This document shows positions 11,301 through 24,910 of a stretch of DNA of 64,000 nucleotides, piece after piece. Source of the DNA: Epiperipatus broadwayi. Taxonomy: Eukaryota; Onychophora; Udeonychophora; Euonychophora; Peripatidae. Position 1 is the stretch's first letter. Each line of letters opens with the position of its first letter. The notes beneath the pieces are model-generated. The model had not been told where the DNA came from and made no database searches. It saw only the letters and a list, made by a program, of their open reading frames with translations. The DNA lies in the NCBI GenBank assembly GCA_028023455.1, contig JAQFVV010006545.1:186001-250000 (forward strand), read 5' to 3'. The position numbers were made by a program, and so were the translations under genes.

Positions 11301-12307
11301 GTTATCTTACATATAATATATATAAAGCTTTCAAGTATATCAGACTTGCCAATAACAAGATTGTTTCAACATTTAAGACTCCAATAGTTTTGCTTTTTGA
11401 ATGTTCAAACAAAAATATATAATTGAACAATTATGGTATAAAAGCGTAACTTTTATGAAGGTTAAAACAAATACCTTTTTTCATTCCAGGTAGAAAGACA
11501 AATTAATTTGATTTTTTTACATAGAGCTGGAATCTATTAAAAACTAGATTCATGATAATAGATAGTTGTGAGATTATCTGCTTCATAATATAACTTAGCA
11601 ATCAATAATCTACATAGGAATGAACAAAAAGAAACTATGAACCATATAATTAATAATTATAGAAGTAATTATGTTGTATCAGAATTAAAGGTTTTGACGA
11701 AGCTATTAGTGAATTTATTTTATGATTGGAATCTACCAAGCTTTTATAAACTATTATTATCCACATTAATTAATAATGTTATTAATGTTTTCTTTAGATA
11801 AGACAAATTTAGTAAACGTATATATTTCCAGTTAATATTGCAATTATTTTTTGTTTATTTAATTTAAATACATTATTAGTTAGTGTTTTTTTTATGTAAA
11901 CGCTCATTTAATAAACAACCAATTTTCTTTTTATCAGTCTTTGAAATATATGTATATTTAAAGTAGGGATAATTTTCATGCACTATTTTACTATAAAAGA
12001 AAAATGAACTTTTCTCTAGTTGCTGTATTCAATAACGTTTTACTATTTTTTTGAGAAGTTTGTAGAGAGGTTTGGCCAATAGTGGCCTATTTAAGATCTG
12101 TTTTTTTATTTTTAACTACATATATAATTGTTAATAGTTGTTATTAATTATTATCGAATTAACTTTATTTGCAATCTATTGAAAGCTTGAAAAATTAAAT
12201 CTAAACCGTGAAACCATTTTTTTTGCAAACTGAATTTATGTTTTATCCTTACTTTATAATTTTATAGAAACAAATTTCGATATACTTATGCTCTCACTTT
12301 GGATAAG

Positions 12308-12309
<2 letters not shown>

Positions 12310-12380
<71 letters not shown>

Positions 12381-12390
12381 TACCCTTGTA
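12310..12390. repeat. double AT microsatellite flanked by an inverted AAGGGT/ACCCTT
   Basis: Two AT runs of roughly 32 bp are separated by 'aagggt'; the second ends at 'tctaccctt', so the core can fold as one hairpin. Confidence 0.85.
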
Positions 12391-15300
12391 ATTATGCATC
12401 TTCACTTCCGGATAATATATTGTATAAAATAAAATAGTTCTATCTCAGTTAATAATTAATAAATAAAATATTCAGCATTAAAATTAAAATGTTTCACTAG
12501 CTCAAATTTACAATACGAATAAGGTTCAATTTATAAAAAATGAATTAAATAAATATTTAATATTTTCATGAGACTTGAAGTGAAAATACAGGTGACAAGA
12601 TAGATTACATTGAGCCAATATCCTACAGGATACTACTTCAATGGCATAAGAACACTATCCCCCCTTTTATTACTATTTCAAATAACAAACTCATAGTATT
12701 CTTACGACTTTAATAACTTCTACTCACTAAGATTAAACTAATAATTAAATCTTAATCTTCTATTTAATAATAATCTATCTCAATAAAATAATCTCAGGTT
12801 CATAAAGTTTATTCTAAGTTAATAAAATACGGTAGTAAAATATGAGAAGGGATTTTATGTCATAATCTACTACACTTAAACTACTAATAATAAATAACAA
12901 TAATAATATTCTTCATGTAATGATATACGTGGTAGCATTTTAATAATCTGACAAACAAAATATGTGTGGCAACTGATAGCATATAATTTAATATAATATT
13001 GTGATAATTGATTTATGACCAATAAAATAATGTAAGATTATGATTATTTAATTATAATGAATACCAATAAAATATTTAAAATTCTTAAAATAATTCTTTA
13101 TTTATCTTTTGTGCAAAATTATATATTTGTTTCAGTTATTATGCATATCTCGTGTTTTCATGCAGCGATGTGGAGAAATAAATAACTCTGACACAAAATT
13201 TTTTTTTAATAACAAAATTTAACAAAGTTTATTACTAACAATAAATAACTAAATAATTTATTTACATTATTTATAGTGGATATCCTTAATTCTTTTTATT
13301 TTACAGTTTGATCTACCTGGTTATATAAAAAAAATAATTTATATTTCAATTATATTTTATTTAGATTTAGGACAAAATTAAAAAAAAAATGTTATTATTT
13401 GGTTTCTCATCATGGTTAACTTATTACAAATAAATTTCTCTACTTTATTAGCAACAACATTTTATCTCTAATATTATTAAACTATCTTATTTTAGAAAAT
13501 TCATACTTAGAAAAACATTCCACAGGAAAACAAAATTTTATAATGAGTATGGACTTCTCAAAATATTAAAAAAAAATTCATCTTGCAAAGTCAAAGATGT
13601 TACACAAACTATTATCCAAAATTCAATACTAGATTTTAATATTTATCACACAATGTTTACTAATCATAATATATTCTTCTTTAAGCCTTACTTTAGTATG
13701 ATATAAATTTAATCATTAATAGATTTCTGTTAATTAATAAACAAAATATATTATGCATATTGTTTACATAATCTACTTTGTACTATTGGGTTTTAAAAAA
13801 TATGCAATACTTATTTTCTCTTAAAAAAAATACTAAAGCATTTAAAATTATTATCACTTTTAAAAAATATCTTTGTTTAGATACCCTATTTTAAAAATTT
13901 TATATTTCATTTCCGAAATAATATTCAAAATATATTTTATGATTCTTTTCTTTCCCTAGGATACTTTGGATCGTCGATTTTAAGTTATAACATTCTGCTC
14001 CTTATAAGCAACTAAACTAATCTTATACAAAAAATGATAGCACAACCTTAGTTCTAAATTATTTATCATTTCTTTTAAAATATCTTACTAAACGATGCAG
14101 TTACATGAAATAAAGATAGCGAAAACAGATGCATAGGATTAAGGAAGAAAGCTAGAGTATTTTTCTTAACATATCTCAAAATCATGGCACAGTGCGAAGA
14201 GGTAGGACATTTATCTGCCTAATATCCTCTAGTACAGAGACGATGTTAAAGCTATTTTTTCTTCTTTATTAGAACATCAGATATTGAAAGTAATATAAAC
14301 ACTGTCCAATAAAATATGTATCAGTCATAGGGCTATGTTAACTATGCTGATAACCACATAAAGGCTAAATATTATTCCCATTTCTTTTCATATCCTATTT
14401 AAAAATTACATCATCTTGGTTTCCTGCTAACTATAGTACTTCCAAGCCACTATCTCAACATTATTTCTCAAGATTTTTCTACATCTTACATCGATAAAAT
14501 AACTGTCTGCATTTACAAAAACAATAAATAAAATTCATTAATAGTTAAACAATCTTACTATCCCATAACAAAAGTCTGCTTACTTCATTGCTCTGTATGT
14601 TTAATCATATACAATCTACACAAACAATATTTGAATATCCCACATCATAAAAATTTTAAAAAAGAATCACATAATTATTTGTTATGTTGGATTATATCGC
14701 TAATAAAAAATATATAAAAAAATTGTCGTATGCATATTTTCAAATCAATCCTATTTCATAATGTTTTTTTAAAATGTTGTATAAAATGCGTTACATATAA
14801 TTAAAAAAAACTTTTACACTTCATTCTTCCAATTTATGGATGATCTAAAGAAAAACAAAAATATACATTATAAAATTATTAATAGTTATTATTATTACCA
14901 ATAACCTTTATCTAGTCATCGTGTTCAGTAGGCTTCCTTTGTCCACTCGAGCATTGCAGATATAAAAAATTTATACCCATACACTTTATATTAAAATATT
15001 TTTTAGCTAAATTATTAGATTGTTATATTATAAGATTTTAATATTAACAAATTAATGTTTTTATGTTTTTCCTAATCTTATATAAAATTTTAGATTTAAA
15101 TTAGGTTAACAAAATAAAAAGAATCAAAACTATAGTTACATATTTTTTTGATGATAGTTCTGATAAGTCCAAAATGTTTATTATTTTCTCTAGAGTTTTT
15201 AAAAATGTTCTCCAAGCCGTTAAAGTTTAAAATAAAATAATTATCAATCCATTTAGTAAAATTTAGAAAATAATCCTTGGTTTTAATTTAAGACGATAAT

Positions 15301-17284
15301 GATTAAATAATCCCATGAAGCTTCTTAATCTTCTCTACCAATATTCTCTGCGTATCCGATGCATCAATCCATCTAATTTAATTTTAAAAAATATTCGATA
15401 AACTTTTCAGTACTATTTTTGTATTTCCATGGATCCATTTTTTTTATTCATCTATGTGTTCACTTTTTTTTTTTTATCTATGTTTCCTTCTGGGTACATT
15501 TAAAACTTTGGTTTGGTATTTTTTTATAAATCTCTTTTAAAATAAAAACTTCAAATACTTTTGAACAAATCTTTTCCAAGTACATTTTAAATAATTCGAA
15601 GAACGGATATTTTAATATCAAAACGCTTCTATAACATAATCTCCTGGGTTCTTTCTTAAATTTTGCACTCAAATATATCCTTTAGAAAGGATATAACATT
15701 TTACTCCTTTGAATATCATATTATATAAAATAATTTATGCAATATTTAATTATCTTATTACCATTTAAAAAATAAATCTTGAATAAACTTATGCATAATA
15801 ATGCGTCTCCAATTTTTTCGTTAGACTCGTTAGACTCCGTATAATGTCCGAGCTGTGGTTTTTATGTACCAGAACAGTTCTTCGGTTAAATATTAATAAA
15901 ACTGTATCAATAAATATTTCAAATATTTTTTCAGCATTACAATTTCTATCCATTTTATTTTGTAGTATATCCATTTTTTACTGCGTGGTTTAGGTTAAAC
16001 TTTAGATAAAATAAGACTGGTAAGTACTTTAAAAATTAGAAAATCATATTAAATGAAATTATTAAAATATTTTTAGTTTATACTCTCTTTTGCAAAAAAT
16101 ATTTTTAAAATTATCAATTAGTTTTTTTTTTCAGATAAAGTTATAAGAAAGTACTAAAAAAAATTGACTAAAATAAAAGATTTTAAAAATACTATCTTTT
16201 GATAGTTATAATTTATCTCTCTCCGGTTTCAATACATTATTAATCTCCTGCTCTAACTTAGTTACAACAATATTTATCATCTGTAAGGATACCTATTTTT
16301 TATTGGTCAATTCTTACCCCAACTTGAAAACAAATTTACATATTTTCAATTTATAGCAGACTTATATTTGAAAATAAAAATGATGACGCAATAAACCCAA
16401 AACATTATTTAAAATATTACTTTTAAATAAATTATTATTTTATTAAAACTATTTAAACATTTAAAATAACTTTCAAAATAACCTTAAATAACCTATTTCA
16501 TTTATCTATTTAATTTATCTATTTTTATTTAAATAAAATATTTAATTTTTATTATATCTGTATTTGTCTTTATTACATTACTTAAACATTACATATGATA
16601 GTTAACTTCATGTTTAATACTATTTACTTTTATGATAGGCAATAATTCTATCCAATTCTATAATATAACTTTTAAAAAATATCCAATTCTATAATATAAC
16701 TTTTAAAATGTTTTAAACTTTGTTATTAATTCAAACAAGCAGTGTGTGATAGTATACATTAAAGATCACGTGATTCCTGACTTTGACAGACGATTTTCAA
16801 TCTATTTCTCTGCCTAGACTAATAAAATTGGTACACTTATTATATTATATAAAATAATTATAAAAAAATTGGAAGAACAATTTAGAAAATATAGAATTAG
16901 ATATAATTTTCACCATCATAAAGTTTATTTTAAAATATACTATATTAATTTTTGCTTATTAAATATAATTATAAATTTAAACATAGCATTTATTAACTAT
17001 ATGTTTTTAAACTATTAAAATCGAATTTATTAAATATACTTTTAATTATTTATAGCTGTGTTATTTAATATGGCCAGCTTTTACAACCATATGAAACAAT
17101 ATTTTAAGCTTTATATAACTATTTTTAAATGATTTTATATACTACATATTCTCTTTAGCTTCAAATTGTACTTTAAAGATATAATTGACTTAATATAATT
17201 AATGTATTAAAAAATCATATTCTAAATTTAAGTTTTTTTTAGTAATTGACTGTTATGAATTATTACTGACCTATAGAAAAGGGC

Positions 17285-17287
<3 letters not shown>
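12391..17287. other. intron sequence without a recognisable gene
   Basis: Contains a 31-bp unit repeated twice in tandem at 16650-16708 and scattered homopolymer runs. Short minus-strand frames at 15478-15974 have no recognisable motif. Confidence 0.45.
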
Positions 17288-17324
<37 letters not shown>

Positions 17325-17381
17325 GTGTACCTATGTACCTTAAAACGTGTAAATTTGCATATATATGTATATATTTTTTAG

Positions 17382-17609
17382 GTTTCACAAAGTCATATCA
17401 GAAGAAGCTGTAATGATGCCGTAAGCATGTGTGGTGTATTTGGAGAGAATTTTCCTGATAAGCCGGCTATGGGTTTTCCTATTGATCGACCATTTCCAAT
17501 CGATGAAGATAATCCCTGGTCAAGAAATTTTTTCAAACGATCAAATATGATTTTGCAAGAAATACGTATAATTCATTTGGCTAAAAATCAGTCTATGCCA
17601 AAAACATAA
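17382..17609 (+). CDS. hemocyanin/prophenoloxidase superfamily gene, last coding exon
   Basis: After the acceptor 'ttttttag' the frame continues phase 0 from the exon ending at 4588. It encodes 75 residues plus a TAA stop. It begins VSQSHIRRSCNDAVSMCGVF; the two cysteines here are the expected partners of those in CGCGWP. Then NFPDKPAMGFPIDRPF follows, corresponding to the family's YPDK-PMGFPFDR block, and the tail NFFKRSNM-LQEIRI aligns with the usual 'DFLTPNMK--DVTI' final strand. Together the two exons give 150 residues, the C-terminal fifth to quarter of a typical protein of about 630-700 residues. NPWSR and the last 12 residues are unusual compared with the members I remember. Conserved splice phase, intact frame and family end point argue for a functional gene. 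Transcription proceeds left to right; the promoter and N-terminal exons are outside. Confidence 0.93.
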   Translation, partial: VSQSHIRRSCNDAVSMCGVFGENFPDKPAMGFPIDRPFPIDEDNPWSRNFFKRSNMILQEIRIIHLAKNQSMPKT

Positions 17610-17653
17610 ACCATTCTCACACTCTCCCTTTATACATATTGTTTTAAATAAGT

Positions 17654-17861
17654 AATAAAGTAGAGTAAAATAATAAAATTTATATTTTATCATGTATAAT
17701 TACAAACTACTAATAGATAAAACCTTTACCGTACTAAGAACATTTGTTCTATTTTGTTAGTCATGAACATGAATTTGTTGCAAAAAAAATGTCACATCCA
17801 TTATCAAAATACTATCTGTATTTAAGTCTTTCTATCGTTACTTTTTTTAATGTTTAATAAA
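17654..17861 (+). terminator. candidate polyadenylation signals of the hemocyanin-type gene
   Basis: AATAAA occurs at 17654-17659, 17672-17677 and 17856-17861, that is 45 to 247 bases after the stop. The first two overlap an AT-rich stretch, so which one is used cannot be decided by sequence alone. Confidence 0.5.
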
Positions 17862-17974
17862 GTGATTTAAAAGTTTAACAATTTATTATGTTTGGAAAAT
17901 TTTGAAATTCTTGATTTATAATTTTTTAATTTTTTCACTCTTACTTTTCTCTCATTTTAATTCATCTTTTTTCT

Positions 17975-17988
17975 ATTACTACTACTAT

Positions 17989-18086
<98 letters not shown>

Positions 18087-18108
18087 TTATTTATTTATTT
18101 ATTTATTT
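17975..18108. repeat. (TAC)n trinucleotide microsatellite with a (TTTA)n tail
   Basis: About 110 bp of nearly uninterrupted TAC/ACT units followed by several TTTA units. An open frame through it would be poly-tyrosine and is an artefact of the repeat. Confidence 0.95.
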
Positions 18109-18772
18109 CGTTCTTCTTCTGTTATTTTTTTCACTTGTCAGAACAATCTTCTTTTTTTGTTTTTCCTTTTTCTTCATAGCTTTTTTGATAGCAATGTTAA
18201 AGGTTACAAAATATAAATCTGACTATCAATATTAAGCTATAATATATAAATATGGTTGTATATAAATTGAATTGATATGAAAGGAATGAGTGGGGATATT
18301 TTCATGTAATAACTACAGAAGCATAGTAGTTTACGGTTTAACTAAGAAATCAACACATTACTATTAATAGCACTCCAAATAAATTACTTGTTCTAGTAAC
18401 TCACATTTCTTTTGTCTTGAAGTTATTTAAAAATAAAAAAAGATTCCTATTTTATTTATAATCCAAATTTTTATATAGATTTAAATTCAGACAAATATTT
18501 TTTATACACATGATAACTTGGAAGAATTACAAACTCTGGTATCCTAAAAATATCAATTCATCTCATCATATTGACTTTTTAAAATGAATATTAAATATAT
18601 ATAATAATGTTTATGGAGAAATAAATACAAAAGACTGTATCATAATAATTCTCAAGTCACTTTCACTAATAAAATTTTTATTTATATGGAGAAAAAATCA
18701 ATCATTGCTACTCAAAAGAGATGAAACTTTAAATTAATAATCCACCTTTATTATATTTCTAGATTAAACATT

Positions 18773-18855
18773 ATGTGTGTGTGAGAGAGAGGGGGGAGAG
18801 ACATGGAGGGGGGAGGGAGAGAGAGGAGAGAAAGAGGGGGGGAAAGGGGGAGAGC
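18773..18855 (+). repeat. purine-only GA/G-rich tract
   Basis: GT units pass into about 75 bases that are almost all G and A, with several runs of 5-6 G. It is the most G-rich stretch of the window and a candidate triplex or G-quadruplex former. Confidence 0.85.
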
Positions 18856-19518
18856 ATTATTTAAATGATTATTAAAAGGATTAATAAAATTAAAATGATT
18901 CTAATATGTCTGCCTTGTAAATGCTTATGGTATGCAAGTTCACACATTATATTCAAATAAATATATATTTCTATAAATTTATTCTACAGATGAAAATTTT
19001 TTTGCACATATTTAATAATATTCTTTTTAGATAAATAAATTAATAGTTATTACTTAACATTTATTATTCTTTATATAATTTCATTTGTTGTTTTAGATAT
19101 AAAATTTAAACTTAATTAAAATTAATATATTTATTAGTATTGAACTCATTATGTAGTATCATTAATTTTTCTCCATTTTTTTCTCCTGCTATATACTATG
19201 GAACGTAAAAAGTGTGACATTTACTGATAGAGTTATTAAAAATAATCTTTTATTTTAAAATCATCAAAATCTAAAAAAGAGTTTGTTAAAAGTGTATGCA
19301 AACAATTTAGAATATATGATCAAATTATGTGATGTATTAATGGTTAAGTATTAAATAAATAAGAATATGTGAGAAGTTATGACTTGGATTAAGTCAAGAA
19401 TGCTATTTCAATTGAAAAAAAAATATTGAAAAAAAAAGAATGCTATTTAAAAAAAAAGCAGCATGGAGTCAATTTTAATTTTAGATTATTTTATTAATAG
19501 ATTTAAAGAATGTATGAT

Positions 19519-19549
19519 TATATATATATATATATATATAGTGTAACTG

Positions 19550-19633
<84 letters not shown>
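19519..19633. repeat. long interrupted AT microsatellite
   Basis: Three AT runs are broken by 'gtgtaactga' and 'tcat'. It abuts the 3' end of the RTE-like copy 2. Confidence 0.9.
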
Positions 19634-19635
<2 letters not shown>

Positions 19636-19636
<1 letters not shown>

Positions 19637-21570
19637 TATTTGCAGCTACTATGAATCCATTTCAGACTAAAGTCTTTCCAAATTTAATCCAGTTTTTTAA
19701 TCCATAGTTTATCTTCTCCAAAACAAATTTTCTTATTTTATCAAATCATCTCATATGTATTTTTCTAAGTCTTTCACAATTTATTGGAAACTAATTCAAA
19801 ATTCCAACTCTTCTTAAGTTATCATCTCCTCTAGAAATATTTCAATCTCACAATCATTTTAGTCTTTTAATTCTTTTACTAGTTTAAGTGATATATGTGT
19901 GATTTCTCATTCATGTCTTTTGTCTTCAATTTCTTTTTGTTACTTGTAATATACATCAATCTACAATTTATTAAATAATCTGTAGTTACGTGTAATATAC
20001 ACCAGTGTACAATTTAGTAAATAGTTTGGGACTCTCTATTTGTCTTCTTTTCAATGTTGAAATATTTTTTTTACTTTATGAGGATCAATCTTTATTTTAC
20101 TCTGAGAAAATGTATTGTACATTAACTTAAGTATTTAATATTTATCTTTAGTTGTACATTCTTATTTTCATCTGATAACTATTGCAATATTCTCTAAAGC
20201 TCAAAAGCATTCTTTGCACACACAAAAAGCCACCCATTTCAGATTTCAGTCCAGCTGACTTAATAAATTTGGATTTATCCTTAGTCCCTTATTTAATCCA
20301 CAAAATAATTCTTATTTAATTACTATAAAACATTTTGAAAATATAGAATAATTTTTCATATAACCTTCTTCAAGTTAATTTTCTTAGTATGAAATCGCTG
20401 CTGCTGTATTTTGATAAATATTTTTCAAAATATGATAATATCCTGAAACTATATCTTGATGATACAAAATTTTACTCATTGTACAAATGTTTATAAAATC
20501 AAATGCCTTTTGATAATATACAATCCAAAGACATTTATTAAACATCTCTCAATACTTTGATATGTTTCACTGTGCTAAAACGATTTTACTAAAACCACTT
20601 CAAAACACACTATGTTATTTTAATTGGCTAGACTCCTACGTTTAGAAAGTGTTAATATGGTTTCCTAATATCTTCTATGTCTCAATTTTTTAATATCAAC
20701 ATTATTAATCAATTTTTACACAAAAAACTGGTACATCATTATTCTTTACATGTTTGGTAGATAGCTTTAACAACAATTTTTCAGTTTCTTTTCTGCTTCT
20801 TTTAAAATATCATTAATAAATTCAAAATTTATAGCGTTTTTTTCTTTTCCTTAGGTTTAACTGGGCATCTGATTTTTATTTAAATTGCTAAGCAATATAT
20901 AAGCTATAATAATTATAAGCGACATATTATTTTTTTATTCTTTAATACTACAAAATTCCTTATAAAACTCGTTTCTGTATTTTATGACCTCATCTCTCTT
21001 TTTGAGTAGTACTTACATTTTCCTTTATCATTAAAATTCCTTCCAAAACCAAAATATTGCTTTATACTTTTGAATATTTTATTATTTTCCATATCTTTTC
21101 TTGCAATTCACAACCGTATTCTTTTATGACAATATTAATTCTTTTTCATATCATTTTATTAAGCAATTCTTGTTAAGGGAACATTTCTAAACATTTTATT
21201 ACTCTTTTTTCCTCATAAAATGTTTTTTATATACACTTGATAATGATAAATTGCTACTTTTTTGTAAAAGCTATTTTTGCAGTTCTTAACAGAATACCAG
21301 TTACTTTCTTATTGATTTCACGCAAGTCTGAACTGTTTCCAGACTTTATTAATATTGTAAATTGACTCGCAAGTTTTAATTTAATTTCATTGGAGTGTTT
21401 TTGAGGATTAGACTCTTTTATTTGTTTTCATCTGTCTATTTTCACATTAATACTATCTTATATCCCACTAATGAATGATCATCTCTTGTGTTAAATCTAT
21501 TAACAATGTTACAATCATAAAATACTTTCTATTAGTGAGCAGATAATTCAATTCTGCTATATTTTTATTC
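19636..21570 (-). mobile_element. decayed RTE-like LINE, copy 2
   Basis: Collinear with copy 1 on the minus strand. The 3' UTR ('atttcagactaaagtctttcc') is at 19645-19690, the C-terminal region at 19900-20050 with a tandem duplication of about 50 bp ('taatatacatcaat' / 'taatatacaccagt'), RT blocks at 20160-20700, 'gacctcatctctcttttt' at about 20985, and the endonuclease end near 21470-21560 ('gaatgatcatctcttgtgttaaa'). It lacks the poly(A) insertion seen in copy 1. Heavily mutated, with no intact frame. Confidence 0.75.
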
Positions 21571-21639
21571 GGATGTCCCCATATCTATTACGTCTAACAT
21601 TTATCAAAAAATATTCCACAATTTCTTTTCTAAAACTAC

Positions 21640-21800
21640 CAGCCCATGACATGACCACTATTTAATATGCTTACACAGGCTATTAATGTGCAAATCATGA
21701 TAATGCAAAAAGGTTTCTGCATAAAATCTCTATCTACTGCATACTCATTCAGTATTACCACACTAGTCTCTAGCTTCTAGCTTTCATCAGGGAGAAGTCT
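21640..21800. repeat. diverged copy of the foldback unit at 34.8 kb
   Basis: The stretch from 'gcataaaatctctatctactgc' to 'actagtctctagcttctagctttcatcagg' parallels the unit at 34862-34955, including the ACTAGT.TCT core, with many substitutions. Confidence 0.6.
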
Positions 21801-21849
21801 TTGTATTTGAGAGCATTGCACCTAGATCTTATAATCTAATGCAACCATC

Positions 21850-23100
21850 CTGCAGACATATTTTATCTATTTGCTTAACTATGAAGCTAAGAACCCAAGA
21901 TGAAAACACTATAATGTTATCAATCCCAAGTCATTTGCATATATAGTCATATAGATCTGAACTTAATTCAGCTATTGTACAATTTGGTGTTTTGGATTTT
22001 TTTGGCATAAAATATAAATTGTAGCCTAATGTTTGCCATGTTATGGAATGTATTGATCTGATCCAGAGAAGTGTCTTATTGCTTGTTGTATGTCTGTATT
22101 AAGGAACTAAATAATGTGCCATTACAAATTAACCAATTTTTATTCAAAGGTGAGAACCAGAATCATATTGTAAATAAGCCATATTTAAATTAATTTAGAG
22201 ACAATTATATTTTGAAACAAGTAAACTGAATATTCATAATGACTATTTAAAAATTATGGAAAGAAATGGACCAACTAAAAACTGCAAAACCACATTTAGT
22301 TTAAATTGTACATAAAATACCTGATTATAATATATATAAATATTGAACCAGGTTATACTATTTTTGCTGTAGTTTATATAATATCCAGTTACTACAGGAT
22401 TTTGACACAATTTACCATAATATCCCATATTTATATAGTTTTATTCAACTTATTGAATGTTATGTACAGATATAAAAGGTTAATGATTTTTAGTATGACC
22501 AAATTGAAGCTCCTTCATAATAAGATTATATTTCATGGCGATCTAAACCCTGAATAATATATTATTCTGTTTTTCTAGTAATTCAGGATTTTTTTAGGAC
22601 ATTCTTCACTATGTTTATATAACTAAATGATTAAGTGCATTATAATTCTTTAATCAAGAAGGAGATTGTTGAATTTTAGTTTAAAATAGTATTTAATAAA
22701 CAAGTAATAAAAACAATCAAAATACAAACTAGACATTCAGATGCACCCTTAATATAAGTTAATAACATATACATAATGCATATACATAATACATTATTGA
22801 AAATGAATTACTAACACATAAGTATTCAAACTATAAAATTAATCTTGGATATTAAAAGTAATAATTAAGTTTGTCTAATAATAATTGTTAAACAGCTGTC
22901 TGTATATTAAGAATTTATATATTTCAATTACAATTTAAATGGATATAACGAGCTCTCGTTTATCATATGGGAATATTTCTGTTAATATATTTATGTGTGA
23001 TAGATATAAACCATAACCATGAATTTTAAGTTTTTACACATACTTTGATACATGGTTTTTGGGTGAAGTTCTTTCTACTTAGCTTGCTAGAGTTTAGGCA
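21850..23100. other. no recognisable gene
   Basis: AT-rich. Overlapping small frames on both strands at 22243-22557 lack motifs and are typical of chance. Confidence 0.5.
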
Positions 23101-24910
23101 AGACTGCTTAAATCAAGGCAACATCTTGATAGCAGGATAGGAAAACATTGATGACCATTTCTGGGTGCTTAGCAATGCATTTTGTTGATGGCTTCTCTGA
23201 AGGTAAAGGCAGTCATGCAGTAACATATTCTTTACTACTCTCTGGGTCTTTTCCATGTGATTTTCTATCTGTTCAAGAATAAAAGCAGTAGCCACAAGAA
23301 AAATTACTAATATCCTTTTTTACAAAAAACAATTTTGTATTATAAAAAAATTGTGTATATTTAGTTTTTATAATAGAATAAAACTATTTGTTAAAAAAAA
23401 TCAGGTGGAGAGAGAAATTAGAAAAGATTTAAAACTTTTTTCTCTCTCTTTTTAAAGAAAAGTCTTATTTTATAAAGTAAAAATAAGTAAATAGGGAAAG
23501 TTAGAAATAAATATTTAAAAACTCTTCCTGTTATAAATTGTTATACATTAAAATAAGCAAATGGGAAAACAGAATAAAAATTAATTAGTAGAAGCTTTGG
23601 AATGCAATTAGTTTATAAGATTTCTGATTGGTACTGATACTGAAATTGTATTAATTAAAAGACTATGTGAACTATTAATGAGATAGTAGGTTACTCTAAG
23701 CCAAAGATTAGACTAAAGCAAATTTAAAAAAAAATTTTAAAAAGACTTAAGATCAGAATTAAAAAATTATGATAAGGAATTAAAACAATGAGAGAAAAGT
23801 ATATAAAGTTGTTATGGCCTATTATTATTATTGAGTCAAGTCTGCAATCAGTAAATCAATCCAGTCTGCATTTTGCAATTGCATTATTATGTTCTTTATT
23901 TTGTGATCAAGTTGGTCTGACCTTCAATCTGTAATTCAGTTTGGATTATTATTATTATTATTCAGTTCAGGCAAAATATAGACTCAGAGTTTTTCATTGA
24001 GAATCCAAACAACCAGAGATCCAGATACTTGGAAATTGTTCACACAGTAGTAAGCCAATAAATTATTGCTGCAGTCAACATCCATGCAAAAGCTGCAGAT
24101 CTAGCAACATGTGTTGTTAGACAACTGTAAAAATGGTCAATTGGACTTCAGGCACCCAAAGACCTCTGCAAATCAACTATCCCGCCTGAATCAATACTTG
24201 GAACCAATGGTGAGATTGTGAAATAAAAGTTGTCACATACTCTCTTTTCCCATTGTCAAGACAAAGAAATGGAAAACAAACCCTGAAAACATCAATAGAG
24301 ATCAAAAAGCCAAGTGGTTGGAAACTGACAATCATGAAAAGTTAGCTAAAGTTACTTTTAAATAATAGTCTATAGACACTTCATATTTATTTTAAATAAA
24401 CTTTAATTAATGAAGAACCATCATAATTTTAGCCTGAAAGTAATCATTTATATTTTTATGTAAAATATTATAGTGTATTTTATATTAGATATGTGTGTAT
24501 GTGAATAAAGATTAATGTTTGCTTTAGTATTATTTGGTTCATTCTCTCTCTCTTGTCATTGTGTCTTTATTAATTTAGAGTATAGTTATTTTTATGTGCT
24601 AAGTAAATGTGCTCAGAGTCTTATTAAGAGTATGAGCTAGCCATGGGATATGTCAAGCATTGGATTGTGTGTCTATCATCTGAAGCATGCTGCATATATA
24701 ACCTATGGTTGGCTAACACCTGAGATTCATCCTCAAAACAAATAAAATGCTTTGGATCACAGGGGTCTGAATCCAGCAGTTGAGATGGGTCACAGTCTGG
24801 AAATGTGATCATATTATACTTTACATAGCTCTATCTAACCATGGGTATCATTTGATGGCTATGCTATCAATGGTATTATCCTTCTGCTTGAAGGGTCAGT
24901 CCATCCCCAT
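23100..24910. other. islands of less AT-rich sequence, unidentified
   Basis: Three patches (about 23100-23300, 24000-24350, 24620-24910) are less AT-rich and less simple than their surroundings and have few runs, as if derived from former coding sequence or transposons. Around 24090-24260 the + strand reads WSIGLQAPKDLCKSTIPP and nearby fragments between stops. I do not recognise a family. Confidence 0.4.

Larger units (their letters stand above)
4589..17381 (+). other. 12.8-kb phase-0 intron of the hemocyanin-type gene
   Basis: Bounded by AAG|gtatgc and 'tattttttag|GTT', a GT-AG intron falling between codons. Much of it is repeats: a foldback element, a degraded PLE, a perfect hairpin, LINE relics and long AT microsatellites, one of them (about 17288-17322) only about 60 bases before the acceptor. 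No further exon of the family was seen inside. Confidence 0.88.

Noticed and set aside
17902-18216. 104-codon frame with a long poly-tyrosine run
   Set aside because: It is a translation of the (TAC)n microsatellite and has no flanking domain.
19510-19707. Frame with repeated YIYIYI
   Set aside because: Produced by the AT microsatellite at 19519-19633; the rest lies in a minus-strand LINE 3' UTR.
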